Assembly: GCA_003344405.1 (NCBI GenBank)
Contig: NOWV01000019.1
Location: 124,001-188,000, forward strand
Length of the DNA stretch: 64,000 bases
Reading direction: 5' to 3'
Source of the DNA: Trichoplax sp. H2
Lineage: Eukaryota; Placozoa; Uniplacotomia; Trichoplacea
This document shows positions 13,901 through 26,213 of this stretch, in pieces. The notes below the pieces were generated by a model, which made no database searches, was not told the origin of the DNA, and saw only the letters and a program-made list of their open reading frames with translations. Every line of letters starts with the position of its first letter. The first letter of the stretch is position 1. The position numbers and the translations under genes are program-made.

Positions 13901-16900
13901 CGACTTATTCCACCAATACGATTTAAATCAAGATGGTAACATTTATGAAGACGATCTCAATAGTTTAATCTATTGCGATTTTATGGATCCCAAATCTGAT
14001 TTTAAGCATTATATAGAAGTCGATAATTTAGATAAATTACGATCAGTTGTCGAAACTTATCTGGATGAATACAACAATATGAGCAAAAAACCAATGAATC
14101 TGGTACTCTTTAGATTTGCAATTGAGCATGTATCTAGAATTGCAAGAGTTCTCAAGCAACCTCGAGGGCATGCTTTATTAGTTGGAGTAGGAGGTAGTGG
14201 ACGCCAAAGTTTAACACGTCTTGCAGCACATATCTGCGATTATGAATTATTCCAGGTCGAAATGACCAAAAGCTATTCAACTCTAGAATGGAAAGAAGAT
14301 CTTAAAAGGGTTCTACGAAAAGCTGCTGAAGGGGACGTACCATGTGTATTCCTCTTTGCTGATACACAAATAAAGCAAGAATCGTTCTTAGAAGATGTCA
14401 GCAACATCTTAAATACAGGTGAAGTTCCTAACTTATTCCCAGCCGATGAAAAACAAGAAATTTGCGAAAAAATGAGACAAATTGATAGAATGAGAGAGAA
14501 ATCGAGACAAACTGATGGTTCTCCGTTAGCTCTGTTTAGCCTCTTTGTAGAACGCGTCAGAAATAGCTTACATATCGTGCTAGCTATGAGCCCAATTGGT
14601 GAAGCATTCCGTAATTATCTTAGGAAATTTCCATCTCTTGTTAATTGCTGTACTATCGATTGGTTTCATTCTTGGCCAGAAGATGCTTTACATATTGTTG
14701 CTCAACGCTTCTTGGAAGACACTGATCTCAGCGAAAATATTCTTAAAGGTTGCGTTAACATGTGTAAATTATTCCACAAATCAACTAGTGACTTATCATC
14801 GGCATATCTAGCAGAATTAGGTCGTTATAACTATGTTACACCAACATCTTACCTTGAGCTGATCAGCACTTTTAAGGCATTGTTGAATAAGAAACGAAGT
14901 GAAGTCATGAAAGCCAAACGCCGCTACGAAATAGGTCTTGAGCAACTTGTTTCCGCAGCAGATCAAGTATCAGCCATGCAATTAGAATTGGAAAATCTAC
15001 AACCTCAACTTAAGCAAGCATCCAAAGAGGTTGACGATATCATGGTCGTTATTGAGGCAGAGTCCATTGAGGTTTCTAAAACTGAGAAAATTGTTAAAGG
15101 AGATGAAGCAATAGCGAACGAGCAAGCTAAAGCAGCTAAGGCTATCAAAGATGAATGCGATGCAGATTTAGCTGAAGCTATGCCAGTACTAGAAGCTGCA
15201 TTATCTGCACTAAACACATTAACACAACAAGATATCACCTTCATTAAAACCATGTTAAATCCTCCACAGGGAATCAAGTTAGTCATGGAGGCAATTTGTA
15301 TTTTAAAAGGAGTCAAACCAGCTCTATCTGTCGATAATGCCACCGGCAAACGCACTGAAGATTATTGGGCTCCAGCTAAGCGATACCTACTAGGAGATTC
15401 AAATCTACTACGTTCACTACAAAATTATGACAAGGATAATATTCCATCCAATGTTATAAGAAGAATTAATGAACGATATATCGCCAATCCAGACTTTGAT
15501 CCTGAAAAAATTAAAGCTGCATCTATTGCTGCAGAAGGTCTATGCAAGTGGGTTATTGCAATTAGCCGCTACGATAAAGTGGCACGATTGGTAGCTCCTA
15601 AGAAAGCAGCATTAGCTGAAGCTGAAAAAGAGCTAGCGAAAGCTATGGATGCATTAGAAATAAAGAGAGCTAATCTTAGAGAAGTCCAAGATCGATTAGC
15701 TAGTCTGAGAGAAAGATTTGAAGCAAACACTCGCAAAAAGGAAGATTTAGAAAATCAAGTTGAACAATGCTCGAAAAAATTAGATAGAGCGAGGCAATTA
15801 TTAGGTGGTCTTGGAGGTGAAAAAGATCGCTGGAGTGAAACAGCGCTGAAACTTGGTGAAACTTACTCTAACTTAACTGGTGATACTTTAATATCATCCG
15901 GTGTTGTATCTTACTTAGGAGGATTTACATCTGCTTATCGCCAAAATCAAATCAATAAATGGGTTGATTTATGTAAACAAGAAAATATTCCTTGTTCACC
16001 AGAGTATTCTTTAACAGCAACATTAGGTGATAGTGTTAAAATTCGTCGATGGAATATTGCAGGATTGCCTACCGATTCATTTTCCGTTGAAAATGCTATC
16101 ATTATCACCAATTCTCGCCGATGGCCTTTAATGATCGATCCACAAGGTCAAGCTAATAAATGGGTTAAAAATATGGAAAAAATCAACAATTTACACACCA
16201 TTAAATTATCCGATAATGATTATATCAGAACGTTGGAGAATTGTATACAGTTTGGAACACCGGTGCTTCTCGAAAATGTTGGCGAGGAACTTGATCCCAT
16301 TTTAGAACCATTATTGTTAAAGCAAACTTTCAAGCAGGGTGGTAGTATTTGCATTCGATTAGGCGATAGCACTATCGAATATGCCAAGGATTTCAGATTC
16401 TACGTCACAACTAAATTGCGAAACCCTCATTTCTTGCCGGAGACAGCAGTAAAAGTTACTTTACTCAATTTTATGATCACTCCAGAAGGATTGGAAGATC
16501 AATTGCTTGGTATCGTAGTAGCTAAAGAAAAACCAGAATTAGAAGAAGAAAGAAATGGATTAATCGTTCAAAGTGCTGAAAATAGAAAACAGCTAAGAGA
16601 AATCGAAGATAAAATCCTAGAGTTGTTATCAGGCTCAGAAGGTAATATTCTAGAAGATGAAACAGCTATTACTGTTTTATCCTCTTCCAAGGCTCTATCT
16701 AATGAGATATCTGAAAAGCAAGCCACTGCTGACGAAACTGAACGAGAAATCAACATAGCACGACTTAAATATAAACCGATAGCTGAGCATTCGTCCATTT
16801 TATTCTTTACTATCGCCGATCTTGCCAATATCGATCCTATGTATCAATATTCTCTAACCTGGTTTGTTAATCTTTATGTTCACGCTATCGAAAATTCTGC

Positions 16901-19238
16901 AGCTTCCGAAGACATTACTACCCGATTAAAAAATCTAACAGACCATTTTACTTATTCACTCTATTGCAATGTATGCCGATCACTCTTTGAAAAAGATAAG
17001 TTATTATTTTCTTTCCTACTGGGTGTCAACTTATTGCGAAGTAGGAAAGAAATTGAAGAAATAGAATGGCGATTTTTATTAACTGGCGGTATCGGTCTTG
17101 ACAATCCTAATGAAAATCCAACAACGTGGTTGCCTGCAAAAGCATGGGATGAAATCTGTCGCTTGGATGAATTACCTAATTTCAAAGGGATACGCACTCG
17201 ATTCTCCATTTATATTGAAAGATGGAAAGAGATCTATGATAGCTTTGAACCACAAAATGAAGAATTACCTGGTGATTACTCTAGCAAACTACATCGATTC
17301 CAGAAATTGTTAATACTTCGCTGCTTACGACCAGACAAAGTGATACCTGCTGTACTCGACTTTGTAGCGGATAAACTAGGCAAAATGTATGTGGAACCGC
17401 CACCATTCGACTTAGGGAAAGCATTTGCTGATTCACATTGTTGTACGCCATTAATATTTATATTGTCGCCGGGTGCAGATCCAACAGTTGCCTTGCTTAA
17501 ATTTGCTGATGATCAAGGATTCGGAGGAAATCGATTTACTACGCTTTCTCTAGGGCAGGGTCAAGGCCCAATTGCAATGAAAATGATTGATAGAGCGGTA
17601 AAAGAAGGATCCTGGGTTATGTTACAAAATTGTCATTTAGCAGCTTCCTGGATGCCAACTCTTGAAAGGATTTGCGATGAAATGAATCCAGATACAACCC
17701 ATCCAGATTATCGCTTATGGCTAACGAGTTATCCATCCAAAGATTTCCCTGTAGCTGTATTGCAAAACGGTGTCAAGATGACTAATGAACCACCAAAAGG
17801 CTTGAAATTAAACGTTTTAAGATCATATAATACCGATCCTGTCAATGATCCAAGCTACTTTGAAAGTGTCAAGCAAGGTAAATCGTGGAAAAAATTGCTC
17901 TACGGTCTTTGCTTTTTCCATGGACTTGTACAAGAACGACGTAAATTCGGAGCTTTAGGATGGAATATACCTTATGAATTTAATGAAACAGATCTCCGCA
18001 TTAGTGTCCAACAACTCCATATGTTCTTAAACGATTATGAAACAGTGCCATTCGATGCTATTCGATACTTGACAGGAGAATGCAATTATGGTGGTCGTGT
18101 AACGGATGATCGAGATCGACGTTTAATAAAATGCATCTTGAATAAATTCTACAATCAAGATATCATTATAAATGATAATTATACATTTTCTCAAAGTGGA
18201 TCTTATTATGCACCAGCTGAAGGAAAATATGAGAGTTACTTGGAATATACTAAATCTTTACCAAGTGCTGCCCGTCCAGAGGTATTTGGATTACATGCTA
18301 ACGCTGACATTACCAAAGATCAAAAGGAAACTTATTCATTATTTGACAGTATACTTTTAACTCAAGCAAAAACGACATCTAGTCAAGGTAAATCAAGCGA
18401 TGAAATTGTATCCGAAGTGGCTACTGATATTTTAGCCAAATTGCCATCTGTTTACGATACTGAAGCGGCACTACGCAAATTTCCGACAACTTATACACAA
18501 AGTATGAATACTGTTTTAGTTCAGGAAATGACTCGATTTAATCATTTAATTCAAACTGTTCATGCAAGCTTAGTTAATGTACAGAAAGCTATCAAGGGTT
18601 TAGTAGTAATGTCTGCTGATTTAGAGGAAGTAGTAAACAGCATTCTTAAAGGTAAAATTCCAAGTTTATGGATGAAAAAGTCATATCCCTCACTAAAACC
18701 ATTGGGAAGTTATGTTAACGATTTACTACAACGATTAAAATTCTTCCAGGAATGGTATGAAATGGGAGAGCCCACTATTTATTGGCTATCTGGATTTTAT
18801 TTTACTCAAGCATTCTTGACAGGAGCTCAACAAAATTTTGCTAGAAAATATACTATTCCAATTGATTTATTAGGATTTGATTATGAAGTCTTAGAGGATA
18901 AAGACTATGAAAACCCACCTTCAGATGGCGTCTATGTTCGTGGAGTATTCCTCGAAGGTAGTCGGTGGGATCGACAGAAAAAGGCTTTAGCAGAATCGCA
19001 CCCCAAAATACTCTATGATGCTATGCCTGTCATATGGCTTAAACCTTGCAAAAAAGAAGATATTCCAGAGCGTAAGGCTTATGCTGCTCCGGTATATAAA
19101 ACGAGCGAACGACGAGGAACATTATCTACAACTGGACATTCAACTAATTATGTTATTAGTATGTCATTGCCAACGGAAGAGCCACCTGAGCATTGGATTA
19201 TGAGAGGTGTTGCATTGCTCTGCCAGCTAGATAATTAA
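4904..19238 (+). CDS. DNAH7: Axonemal dynein heavy chain, DNAH7-type (single-headed inner arm)
   Basis: Motor subunit of ciliary inner-arm dynein. Exons: 5039-5110, 5481-5598, 5730-5907, 5998-6097, 6238-6342, 6479-6557, 6640-6712, 6822-6947, 7211-7330, 7468-7987, 8092-8151, 8231-8412, 8496-8574, 8695-8778, 8869-9009, 9085-9147, 9288-19238. All phases close. The first coding exon, ATGGCAGATGGTAAA at 4904-4918, is tentative. With it the protein is 4021 aa, close to human DNAH7. N-terminal landmarks include [13 protein letters not shown]. Walker A motifs: AAA1 GPAGTGKT (about residue 1326), AAA2 GEPFGGKT (about 1607), AAA3 GPTGTGKS (about 1974), AAA4 GVGGSGRQ (about 2338; Arg here is usual in axonemal dyneins). 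An EF-hand loop, [12 protein letters not shown] (about 2250-2261), sits between AAA3 and AAA4. Stalk coiled coils lie at about 2570-2620 and 2805-2870. The C-terminus ([20 protein letters not shown]) is typical of the DNAH3/7/12 group. The DNAH7 choice rests on the EF-hand and overall similarity. The GTG at 9537 is internal. Confidence 0.95.
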
Positions 19239-19357
19239 GTTTCAATACGTGATCCTTAACTAATTCAACAAAATGAATATAACCATTGGACTTTATATTC
19301 GTTTCAGCTTAAAATGTCAATTGACCATTTTTAAATATATGTGACATTATTAGTTAG

Positions 19358-19363
19358 AATAAA
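19358..19363 (+). terminator. Possible polyadenylation signal of DNAH7
   Basis: AATAAA lies 120 bp after the DNAH7 stop codon, in A+T-rich DNA. Hexamer match and position only. Confidence 0.45.
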
Positions 19364-20854
19364 TTAGATCATCATAACTTAATTTACACTATGTATGGTT
19401 TATACTTTTAGTTCATTTTTGACTTTAATAGAAGTATTTCTTGTACTTGAGGGTCTGCATCTGCTCGATTCGCAGCCCTATAACAATTACTGTATCATGG
19501 TGCAATCACTGTTCTCTACGTATTAGCTTATATAGTGTAACATGAAGAAATCTTTGCTGGATACAGAAATGAAATATGGCTATCTTGTATATATTACATG
19601 TAATAATATCAGTCTCACCAAATTATTTTAAAATGGCAACATTTTTAGTCTACTCGAATTGTGAAAACTTTTATGATGTGCTTTATTTTATATTCAAAAT
19701 TGAAAATTTCTCTACCCTCTTCATATCATTCATCGCCGTCATTTGACAGTATAAATCAAATGGCTATTAAAATTATGGTGAATATAATAACAAGAAAAAT
19801 TTCTAACTTGATCTTCAATAGTTTATACTAATTAGACTGCCCTCGAACAAGGCGATAGTAATTTTATACTAGCACATGTAATAATTAAGTCGTAGACTAT
19901 TTGTATGACTATTTCTACTTCATCAATAAAGCTCTTATTAATTCCTAGCCAAGTTGTTAGTAAATTTCTACTTCCCTAGCAATGCTATAATTGCCAGACA
20001 GAAATGGATAATCTTTACTATGCCTGTTATAATTATAATATACTGATTACAACTGGGAATCTAGATTGAATAATAATATTAATAAGCCATCTAATATCGT
20101 TTCAATCAAGAATATCGAAAATTTAACATTGGCTTTGCAGTATTAATGCATGCATCTACAAAAGGTATTAACAAACTAGAAAGTACCGTCTAATTTTTAT
20201 ACGCGTGTTATTTAATATTACGGTAAATGAGTCGATACAAACAGAAACTGCATAGTTTATTCTTAGATAATACCAAGAATTGAAGGTTTTATTAATTATG
20301 TTAAATCATTTACACGAATATCCAGTATCGTCTAAATTGCTTATGAAATTATATCAATTCTGCAATGCAATTATATAACTAAAATTTGGCTTAATACCGT
20401 TATTGAAAAAATGTTACATTGTCTAATAAATCATTCACTAAATACTTGAGAAGTTAAAACCTAAATAAGATGCAGTTACAGGATTCAGTCTGAAAACGTT
20501 AATCTGGACAGGCAGATAAATCCACGATAGTTATTACCCGTACGCGTATGTTTCTGCAGCACTAGATAGTTATAGAACATACATATTGCAAAAGGAATAG
20601 TATTATACTGTAATCTTAATCTTAATTATATAACCATACATGTAGATCTAGAATTATGCTATATCAGAGATATATCTTAGTTCAATCTACATTACTACTT
20701 TTAGCCATTCAAGATTCAATTGAATGCTTATTTAGGTATGTCCAATGTCATCGCAAATGGCTACAGGAAAATCTTCAACAGTGGGTTAGCAGCACCATTC
20801 TAATGGTGATTACTATGGTTGGTTCCGTCAGTACCGTCCGATCCATGAAACCCA

Positions 20855-20912
20855 GTATATAGTACTGTACATACTACTGTACAGTACAGTACTGTACTGT
20901 ACTGTACTACCA
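20855..20912. repeat. Self-complementary GTAC-rich simple repeat
   Basis: Overlapping TACTGTAC and GTACAGTA words make this stretch almost entirely self-complementary. The same word family builds the larger arrays at 35.9-37.3 kb and recurs near 46.8 and 55.2 kb. Confidence 0.75.
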
Positions 20913-21130
20913 TGGCAACAAGACAGACCCTGTGCAAAGAGAGACATGTGTACTGGCGTAGCCCTAGACGTAGGTTCGACTCAGGAGCGAGCCATAACAA
21001 GAAAGATGCAAAACACTGTTGAATCTTTCTCAAGTCTACTCTAAGCAGCCGAGCGAGAGGGTGGACCATCGAATTATTGTACTGTATGCTGACAGTGGAC
21101 ACAGATATAGTAGACTACTGATCAGCCAAG

Positions 21131-24100
21131 ATGCAGAATGTTCAACAACCCCAAAAAAGGAAATTATCCGACGAGATCATTGCGGAAGATGAAGATTATC
21201 AACGTGATCCTGAGGTAATTTTTAACCATGATAGCACAACCTGTTGAGATGATCTTTGCATGAAATTGTGGAAATAGTCCATCAAGCGCATCCAATCGTG
21301 GAAAGACTACAAAAAGTTAGGCTATCAACATTACTCGTTTCTGCTATTGACAGTAGAGTGCTATATCGGTTTGATGCAACAACATTTAAAATGGATTTAT
21401 CTGGATAGTGCTGATGTAGTTGAATTGAATTTTATGCATTGCCTTTTGCTCTTCTAGCCTTAAGCACCGTAGTACATGTGTACAGTACAACAGCAGAAGG
21501 GTACTGCTGTAGTCAGCTTCGTTATTCCATGACAGCTCTAGTTATGATGGCATAGATTATTCATGATTTGATTGTGTGCCCTTGTTAATCACGATCATCA
21601 TTCTTTTCTCTTGCCTTTTAGCATCCGCGAAACTTAATACCTGAAATTTGCAGGTGCTGTATTGCAAAGTTAATTCATTGTTTGATATTCTGTCAGAAGC
21701 GGTGTTCATCCTTGGGCTTCTTTGTATAATAACATTGCCCTAACGATTCATGGATAGTCTTTAAAATTGTGTTTTATCAGCAATGGACCATCAATTATAA
21801 TTCTTATTGCACTTTGACATTCTTGAAGTACATGAGTCCCGTAGGCAATGTAGAATCCTGTAGTTTTCGTGCTATGGGACTTAACGTAGATTGTATTTTT
21901 TTACTTTGTGCATAACAACATTGGATTATATCGCCCTTTAATGCCGTACTGTACATCTGCTGCAAATGAATATCCGACTAATAGCTACAATAATAATGAT
22001 ATGAGTGGACAAACATTCCGATCAGTATTGTCTCGAATATTTTGATCCAATTAACGCGTCTTCAGTACAGCACTGCAGTATGAAAGAAATCAAGAGATAA
22101 AACTACGTTATTAATAGAAATGCGCTCAAGAGAAACAAATTAGCGATAAGATTATGAATTTCCACTAACTTTTAAGCGTATCGAAGCAGGCATACATACT
22201 ATGCATTCTTATGACAGTAACTTGCGTTACTGCTAGGTACCTTATACTCTGTTTGTAAATGCCTGGTTTCAATTATAATGTTGTCGCCATTACAAATAAG
22301 CTTGTCTTTACATAGTGGGTAAAATTAGAAAACCTTTACTGCAATTGTAAAGAAAATAACACATGCGTAATAGCTGTAGTATAGTCAAAGTTCCTAGATT
22401 ACATTGGAGCATGCAGCAGGTAGAGTACTTCATCCAAAGCTTCACCAGATTATACCATTATTGAGTATCACCCTTTATTACTCTGAGAAATAATTGAGAC
22501 ATATCATAAAGGAAATAATTATTTGCTAGGTATACTGTATACTGTAATAATCGAACTACACAATAACATCTCGCTTGCTGAATTTGTTCTACAGTAGCAG
22601 CTTTACAGCTCTAACGATTGGCCATTTGCCTTCAATTGTTTCTTACAGGTTATTATACAGTCAGGAAGCAATGACGGGCTCTGGTGGTGCCATAAGCATG
22701 AGAAGGAAGTAAGTAGAAACTTCGTGGTTTATAGCAATTAGTGTATATATATTACTTGACACGTAGACGTCAGTGAAGTCTGCTATGAAAGGCATTATTT
22801 TGCTTTGTTGACCCTATCACGACCTGCTTGCATCCATGTACTTTATAGCAAGTTTTGTTTCGTAGCTATATTGGCGTTATGACTTTGACAAACTAGTTAA
22901 CTGTAACTTTGCCCATACCTACATTAATTGACTTGCCAGTTTAAATTATAAAGGTTAGTAAATGCAAATTTATTAATCGAGCATCTAGACAGTGCAATCT
23001 TAACGCTCCTGAAAGCTTTTACACAAAAGTTATGCCACAATCATTGTACTGATAATCTTAACTTTAAACCCCTTAACAATTCGCCATGATTGATCCAACT
23101 AACGGTTGCTGCTCTACTACTGCATAAAGCGATAAAATCTATGTTGCCCCTTCTGGCGTCCAAAAGGAACGTTTGCAGGTACTATTTTAGGCCTTAATGA
23201 ATACTATTGCCAAAGCTATCGTAGCATTGTAACTGTTAAAATTGACTAGTACATCTCTGCGATTGTATACTGTATACAAACAAATTTTAGCATGGAATAT
23301 GCCTATGCCGATTTCATGGTAGGGATCTTGTTTGATGATGCGATGATAGGATTGCTTCTTGCCTAATTTTATTCACCAATTTATCTAGCCCGAGGATATG
23401 TTTGTAATAAACGACGATGGCGATACACTTAAGCTACCGCTAAATGGGTAAGTACTTCATTATATTTGCCTGAAAGTGGTGTATTAGTAGTTTATTACAA
23501 TTAGTTTTTACTTTAATGTCGCTATAAATTATGGCTAGTCATTTTCAGGAGATTTGACAACATGAATGAATCCCATTTCTGAGTAGATTGTGCGGTATTA
23601 TCCAAAACTGTAATTATTTACAACTAAATCAGTTTTTGGGTATTTCAGGAAAATATGCAGAATGAGCCAGTGTACTCCACTCTTTTTGACCATTTATCGA
23701 CTGCGAGGTACTGCGGTATTGCTAGAAAAATTAATTGTAAATATGCGGTATATTCCGATGTACTAAGTTTATTATTTTATTATAATACGATATTATAATA
23801 TTCAATTGTCAGTGCCTTCTGTATGTATTCATCACTGCTCAACTCCTGATTCAATATTTATTAGGATCTGAATGCGTCATACATTCACATTCCAAGAGGG
23901 CGGTTTTGGCAACAATCATTTCGTCAGGAAATGAATTTCGTATTAGTGATCTGCAAATGATTAAGGGTATCTATAAGCGAACCGAAAATAGAAATTATAG
24001 GTATGTAGCATTCATTTATTCTATTGGCTAGTAATTTTTGTGCCTGCTTATTAATTTGATAGGGCAATGCAGTTTATCATTTTAAAGGTATAGGTATTTT

Positions 24101-24554
24101 TTTTCAGATTTGGTGAAGAAGTTGTAATACCTATCATTGAAAATACTCCTACCGACCCGGAACTACAGGTAGTCATCATGCTAGGATGTAGTTATATAAC
24201 ATATATTAGAATTTTATTGTAATATAGATCAATTTGTTTCTAATTCTCACGTCAGTATCAATTACTGTATGATATAATTGTCATGAATTGACCCAATTGC
24301 TAGGAAAATTTAGTCAAAGCAATGGAGAATTATCCAGATACCTGCTGCGTTCTCATACGTAGACATGGACTATACATATGGGGAACTACTTGGCAGCAGG
24401 CAAAACTAATGTAAGAAATGAGCCTTACTTTGTTAATATTGATAATAGTCACCTTATATAACAGATTCTTTGCTAATTAATGTTTCATAGGTATGAATGC
24501 TACGAATATTTGTTTGACATAGCAATTCAACTAAAACAGCTTGGGATGAATTAG
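21131..24554 (+). CDS. APIP: Methylthioribulose-1-phosphate dehydratase (APIP/MtnB)
   Basis: Cytosolic zinc enzyme of the methionine salvage pathway that dehydrates 5-methylthioribulose-1-phosphate (class II aldolase/adducin fold). Exons: 21131-21214, 21622-21653, 22649-22708, 23130-23178, 23389-23447, 23649-23707, 23865-24000, 24108-24168, 24304-24410, 24491-24554. All phases close, giving 236 aa (human 242). Conserved blocks: [47 protein letters not shown] (conserved Cys), [10 protein letters not shown] (zinc ligands H121 and H123), IENTP, and RRHGLYIWG (third zinc His). Where human APIP has catalytic Glu139 in QEMIKG, this gene reads LQMIKG with Gln145 (codon CAA, 23954-23956). The protein may therefore be impaired or use another base; an assembly error is also possible. 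It is convergent with COMMD4. Confidence 0.95.
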
Positions 24555-25610
24555 TGAAAACTGATTACAGAGGTCACTATTGCTATATTTTTGCTTGTCA
24601 TAGGACTGTATTATTGTAATTGCTGGAGCTGATGATATACTGCTCCACAGTTATTTAGACGTTGAAGGTTAACAAAGAAAATAACATTTTATTCGGCATA
24701 TCAGCGAAAAATACAATATAGTATAAGGAGTTTTTTCACTATGCCTCGGTTTTAATTTCTTCAAAGGAACTGAGAATACTTAACTAAGATATTACAGATA
24801 GCCCACTTTTCTTGTCGACTGATATACTCAAATTGAACATTCTACTCTTACTTCTCATAATCGTTCAACAGTAAATGGATTGGGCATAGCTTATCAAATA
24901 AAAGATTGAAAAAATTGATTATCTTTCTTGTTTGTATGTATATATCAAGATATAATCATGTCTAATCATTATTCAAATATTATTAAAGGCGACTTTTTCT
25001 TATGATACACATGCATGCATAACACTGATGTACGCAGTATTACAACATGAAAGTTGAAATAACCATGCAGAACATACTAATCAACGTACAAGGGGGTAAC
25101 GTTGAAAGATTTCGTAACGACAAAAACATAGTCAATACTGTACGAGGCATGGTAAAACTTTCAACTTACAGTTTTTGATTACACTACACACACACTAATT
25201 TGATGCTAATTCTCTAGTATGATTTACAGATATTCAGTTGAGATAGGTACAAATAGTGTAGTTAGGTAGGCGAGATTTACAGCTAGGGTAAAATTTCGCT
25301 TAACAACATTCATCGTAATCGGGTGAACTAGTATGAGTTCTTCTAATAATTAGTGTTGTATGAATGAAAAGTTACAAGAGTTGGGATATCCAAGATTTTA
25401 CATACTGCAGATTCTAAATTTCGTAGATACGCTGCATTCAAATACTAAAGTACCTTATAGCTATATAGAATTTATTCTAGATATACGTCGTCCACTTGAA
25501 TGTTGAATACAGACAGACGTTCATATTGCTATCTAATAGCATCAGTATTATCATTTAACGTTCAAATGAAACTGTTCATGATGATTGCAATAGAGGCTGG
25601 CAAATGGCAA
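24555..25610. other. Intergenic region between convergent APIP and COMMD4
   Basis: No exon seen. It must hold both 3' UTRs. An AATAAA at 24898-24903 (+) could serve APIP and the complement of AATAAA at 25471-25476 could serve COMMD4. No repeats of note. Confidence 0.55.
25471..25476 (-). terminator. Possible polyadenylation signal of COMMD4
   Basis: TTTATT on the + strand is AATAAA on the minus strand, about 135 bp beyond the COMMD4 stop. Hexamer only. Confidence 0.35.
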
Positions 25611-26213
25611 TCAGTGTAATGATTCCATGACTTTTCGAGCTTCCTTTAATTCCCTAATAAGTTCACGAAGTCCTTCTCGATCGGTCGTGAAAGCAGCAGA
25701 CTTGACCTCATCATTGCTATCAGTAGCGGTGTAATTTAATTTTAAATGAAATTCTGGTTGATCAACTTGTTGCTGTACACTCGAACTCATAACGTAATCG
25801 ACGCGCCAATCGCATGACTTAAACTTGGATAATCGTAAGGAAGTGTCTTGCAATACTTGACGTAATTTTTCCACGTTATCGTGGTATGCCCGACATAATC
25901 CTGTAGCATGTTCTTTCGGCAAACCTAACTGTTGCAATTCATTGCATAATGCATCACTTTCCATATTATATTTAGCAGCATTGCATAAGATAAAATGAGA
26001 CGTTGCAATACTCCCTTTAATATCAGATAAATCAAATTTAGCATCGGCTGTCAACTTGTATACTTTATCATAATTTAATTCTCCTTCTAACATGCATTTG
26101 ATGACCTGAGTGATGAGAAGTTTCATCTTAACCGAAGACATCTTGGATAGATTGGTAATTTCGGCTAATACCCAATCAGGACAGTCTAAATCTCCACAAA
26201 ATTTAAATTTCAT
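25611..26213 (-). CDS. COMMD4: COMM domain-containing protein 4
   Basis: Subunit of the COMMD ring of the Commander complex, which recycles membrane cargo from endosomes. One uninterrupted 200-codon frame starts at the ATG ending at 26213, and the start matches the family (MKFKFCGDLDCPDWVLAEI). An alpha-helical N-terminal domain contains KLTADAKFDLSDIKG and LQQLGLPKEHA, both very close to vertebrate COMMD4. The C-terminal COMM domain begins near WRVDYVMSSS (about residue 137) and runs to the end. Length equals the usual 199-200 aa. It is intronless, unlike most other genes here, which suggests intron loss or replacement by a retrocopy. It is divergent from PMS1 with 907 bp between start codons. 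Confidence 0.96.
   Translation of the reverse strand: MKFKFCGDLDCPDWVLAEITNLSKMSSVKMKLLITQVIKCMLEGELNYDKVYKLTADAKFDLSDIKGSIATSHFILCNAAKYNMESDALCNELQQLGLPKEHATGLCRAYHDNVEKLRQVLQDTSLRLSKFKSCDWRVDYVMSSSVQQQVDQPEFHLKLNYTATDSNDEVKSAAFTTDREGLRELIRELKEARKVMESLH

Larger units (their letters stand above)
19239..21130. other. Intergenic region between DNAH7 and APIP
   Basis: No supported exon. Contents are the DNAH7 3' UTR, about 1.4 kb of featureless A+T-rich DNA, and a GTAC-palindrome cluster at 20855-20912 that begins about 275 bp upstream of the APIP start codon. Confidence 0.6.

Noticed and set aside
10130-17209. Antisense and alternate-frame open frames within the dynein exon
   Set aside because: They lie opposite or out of frame with a strongly conserved coding exon and show no domain; they are shadows.
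20930-20995. Possible tRNA or tRNA-derived SINE (GGTTCGACTC resembles a B box)
   Set aside because: No convincing A box at the right distance and no cloverleaf stems could be formed by eye.
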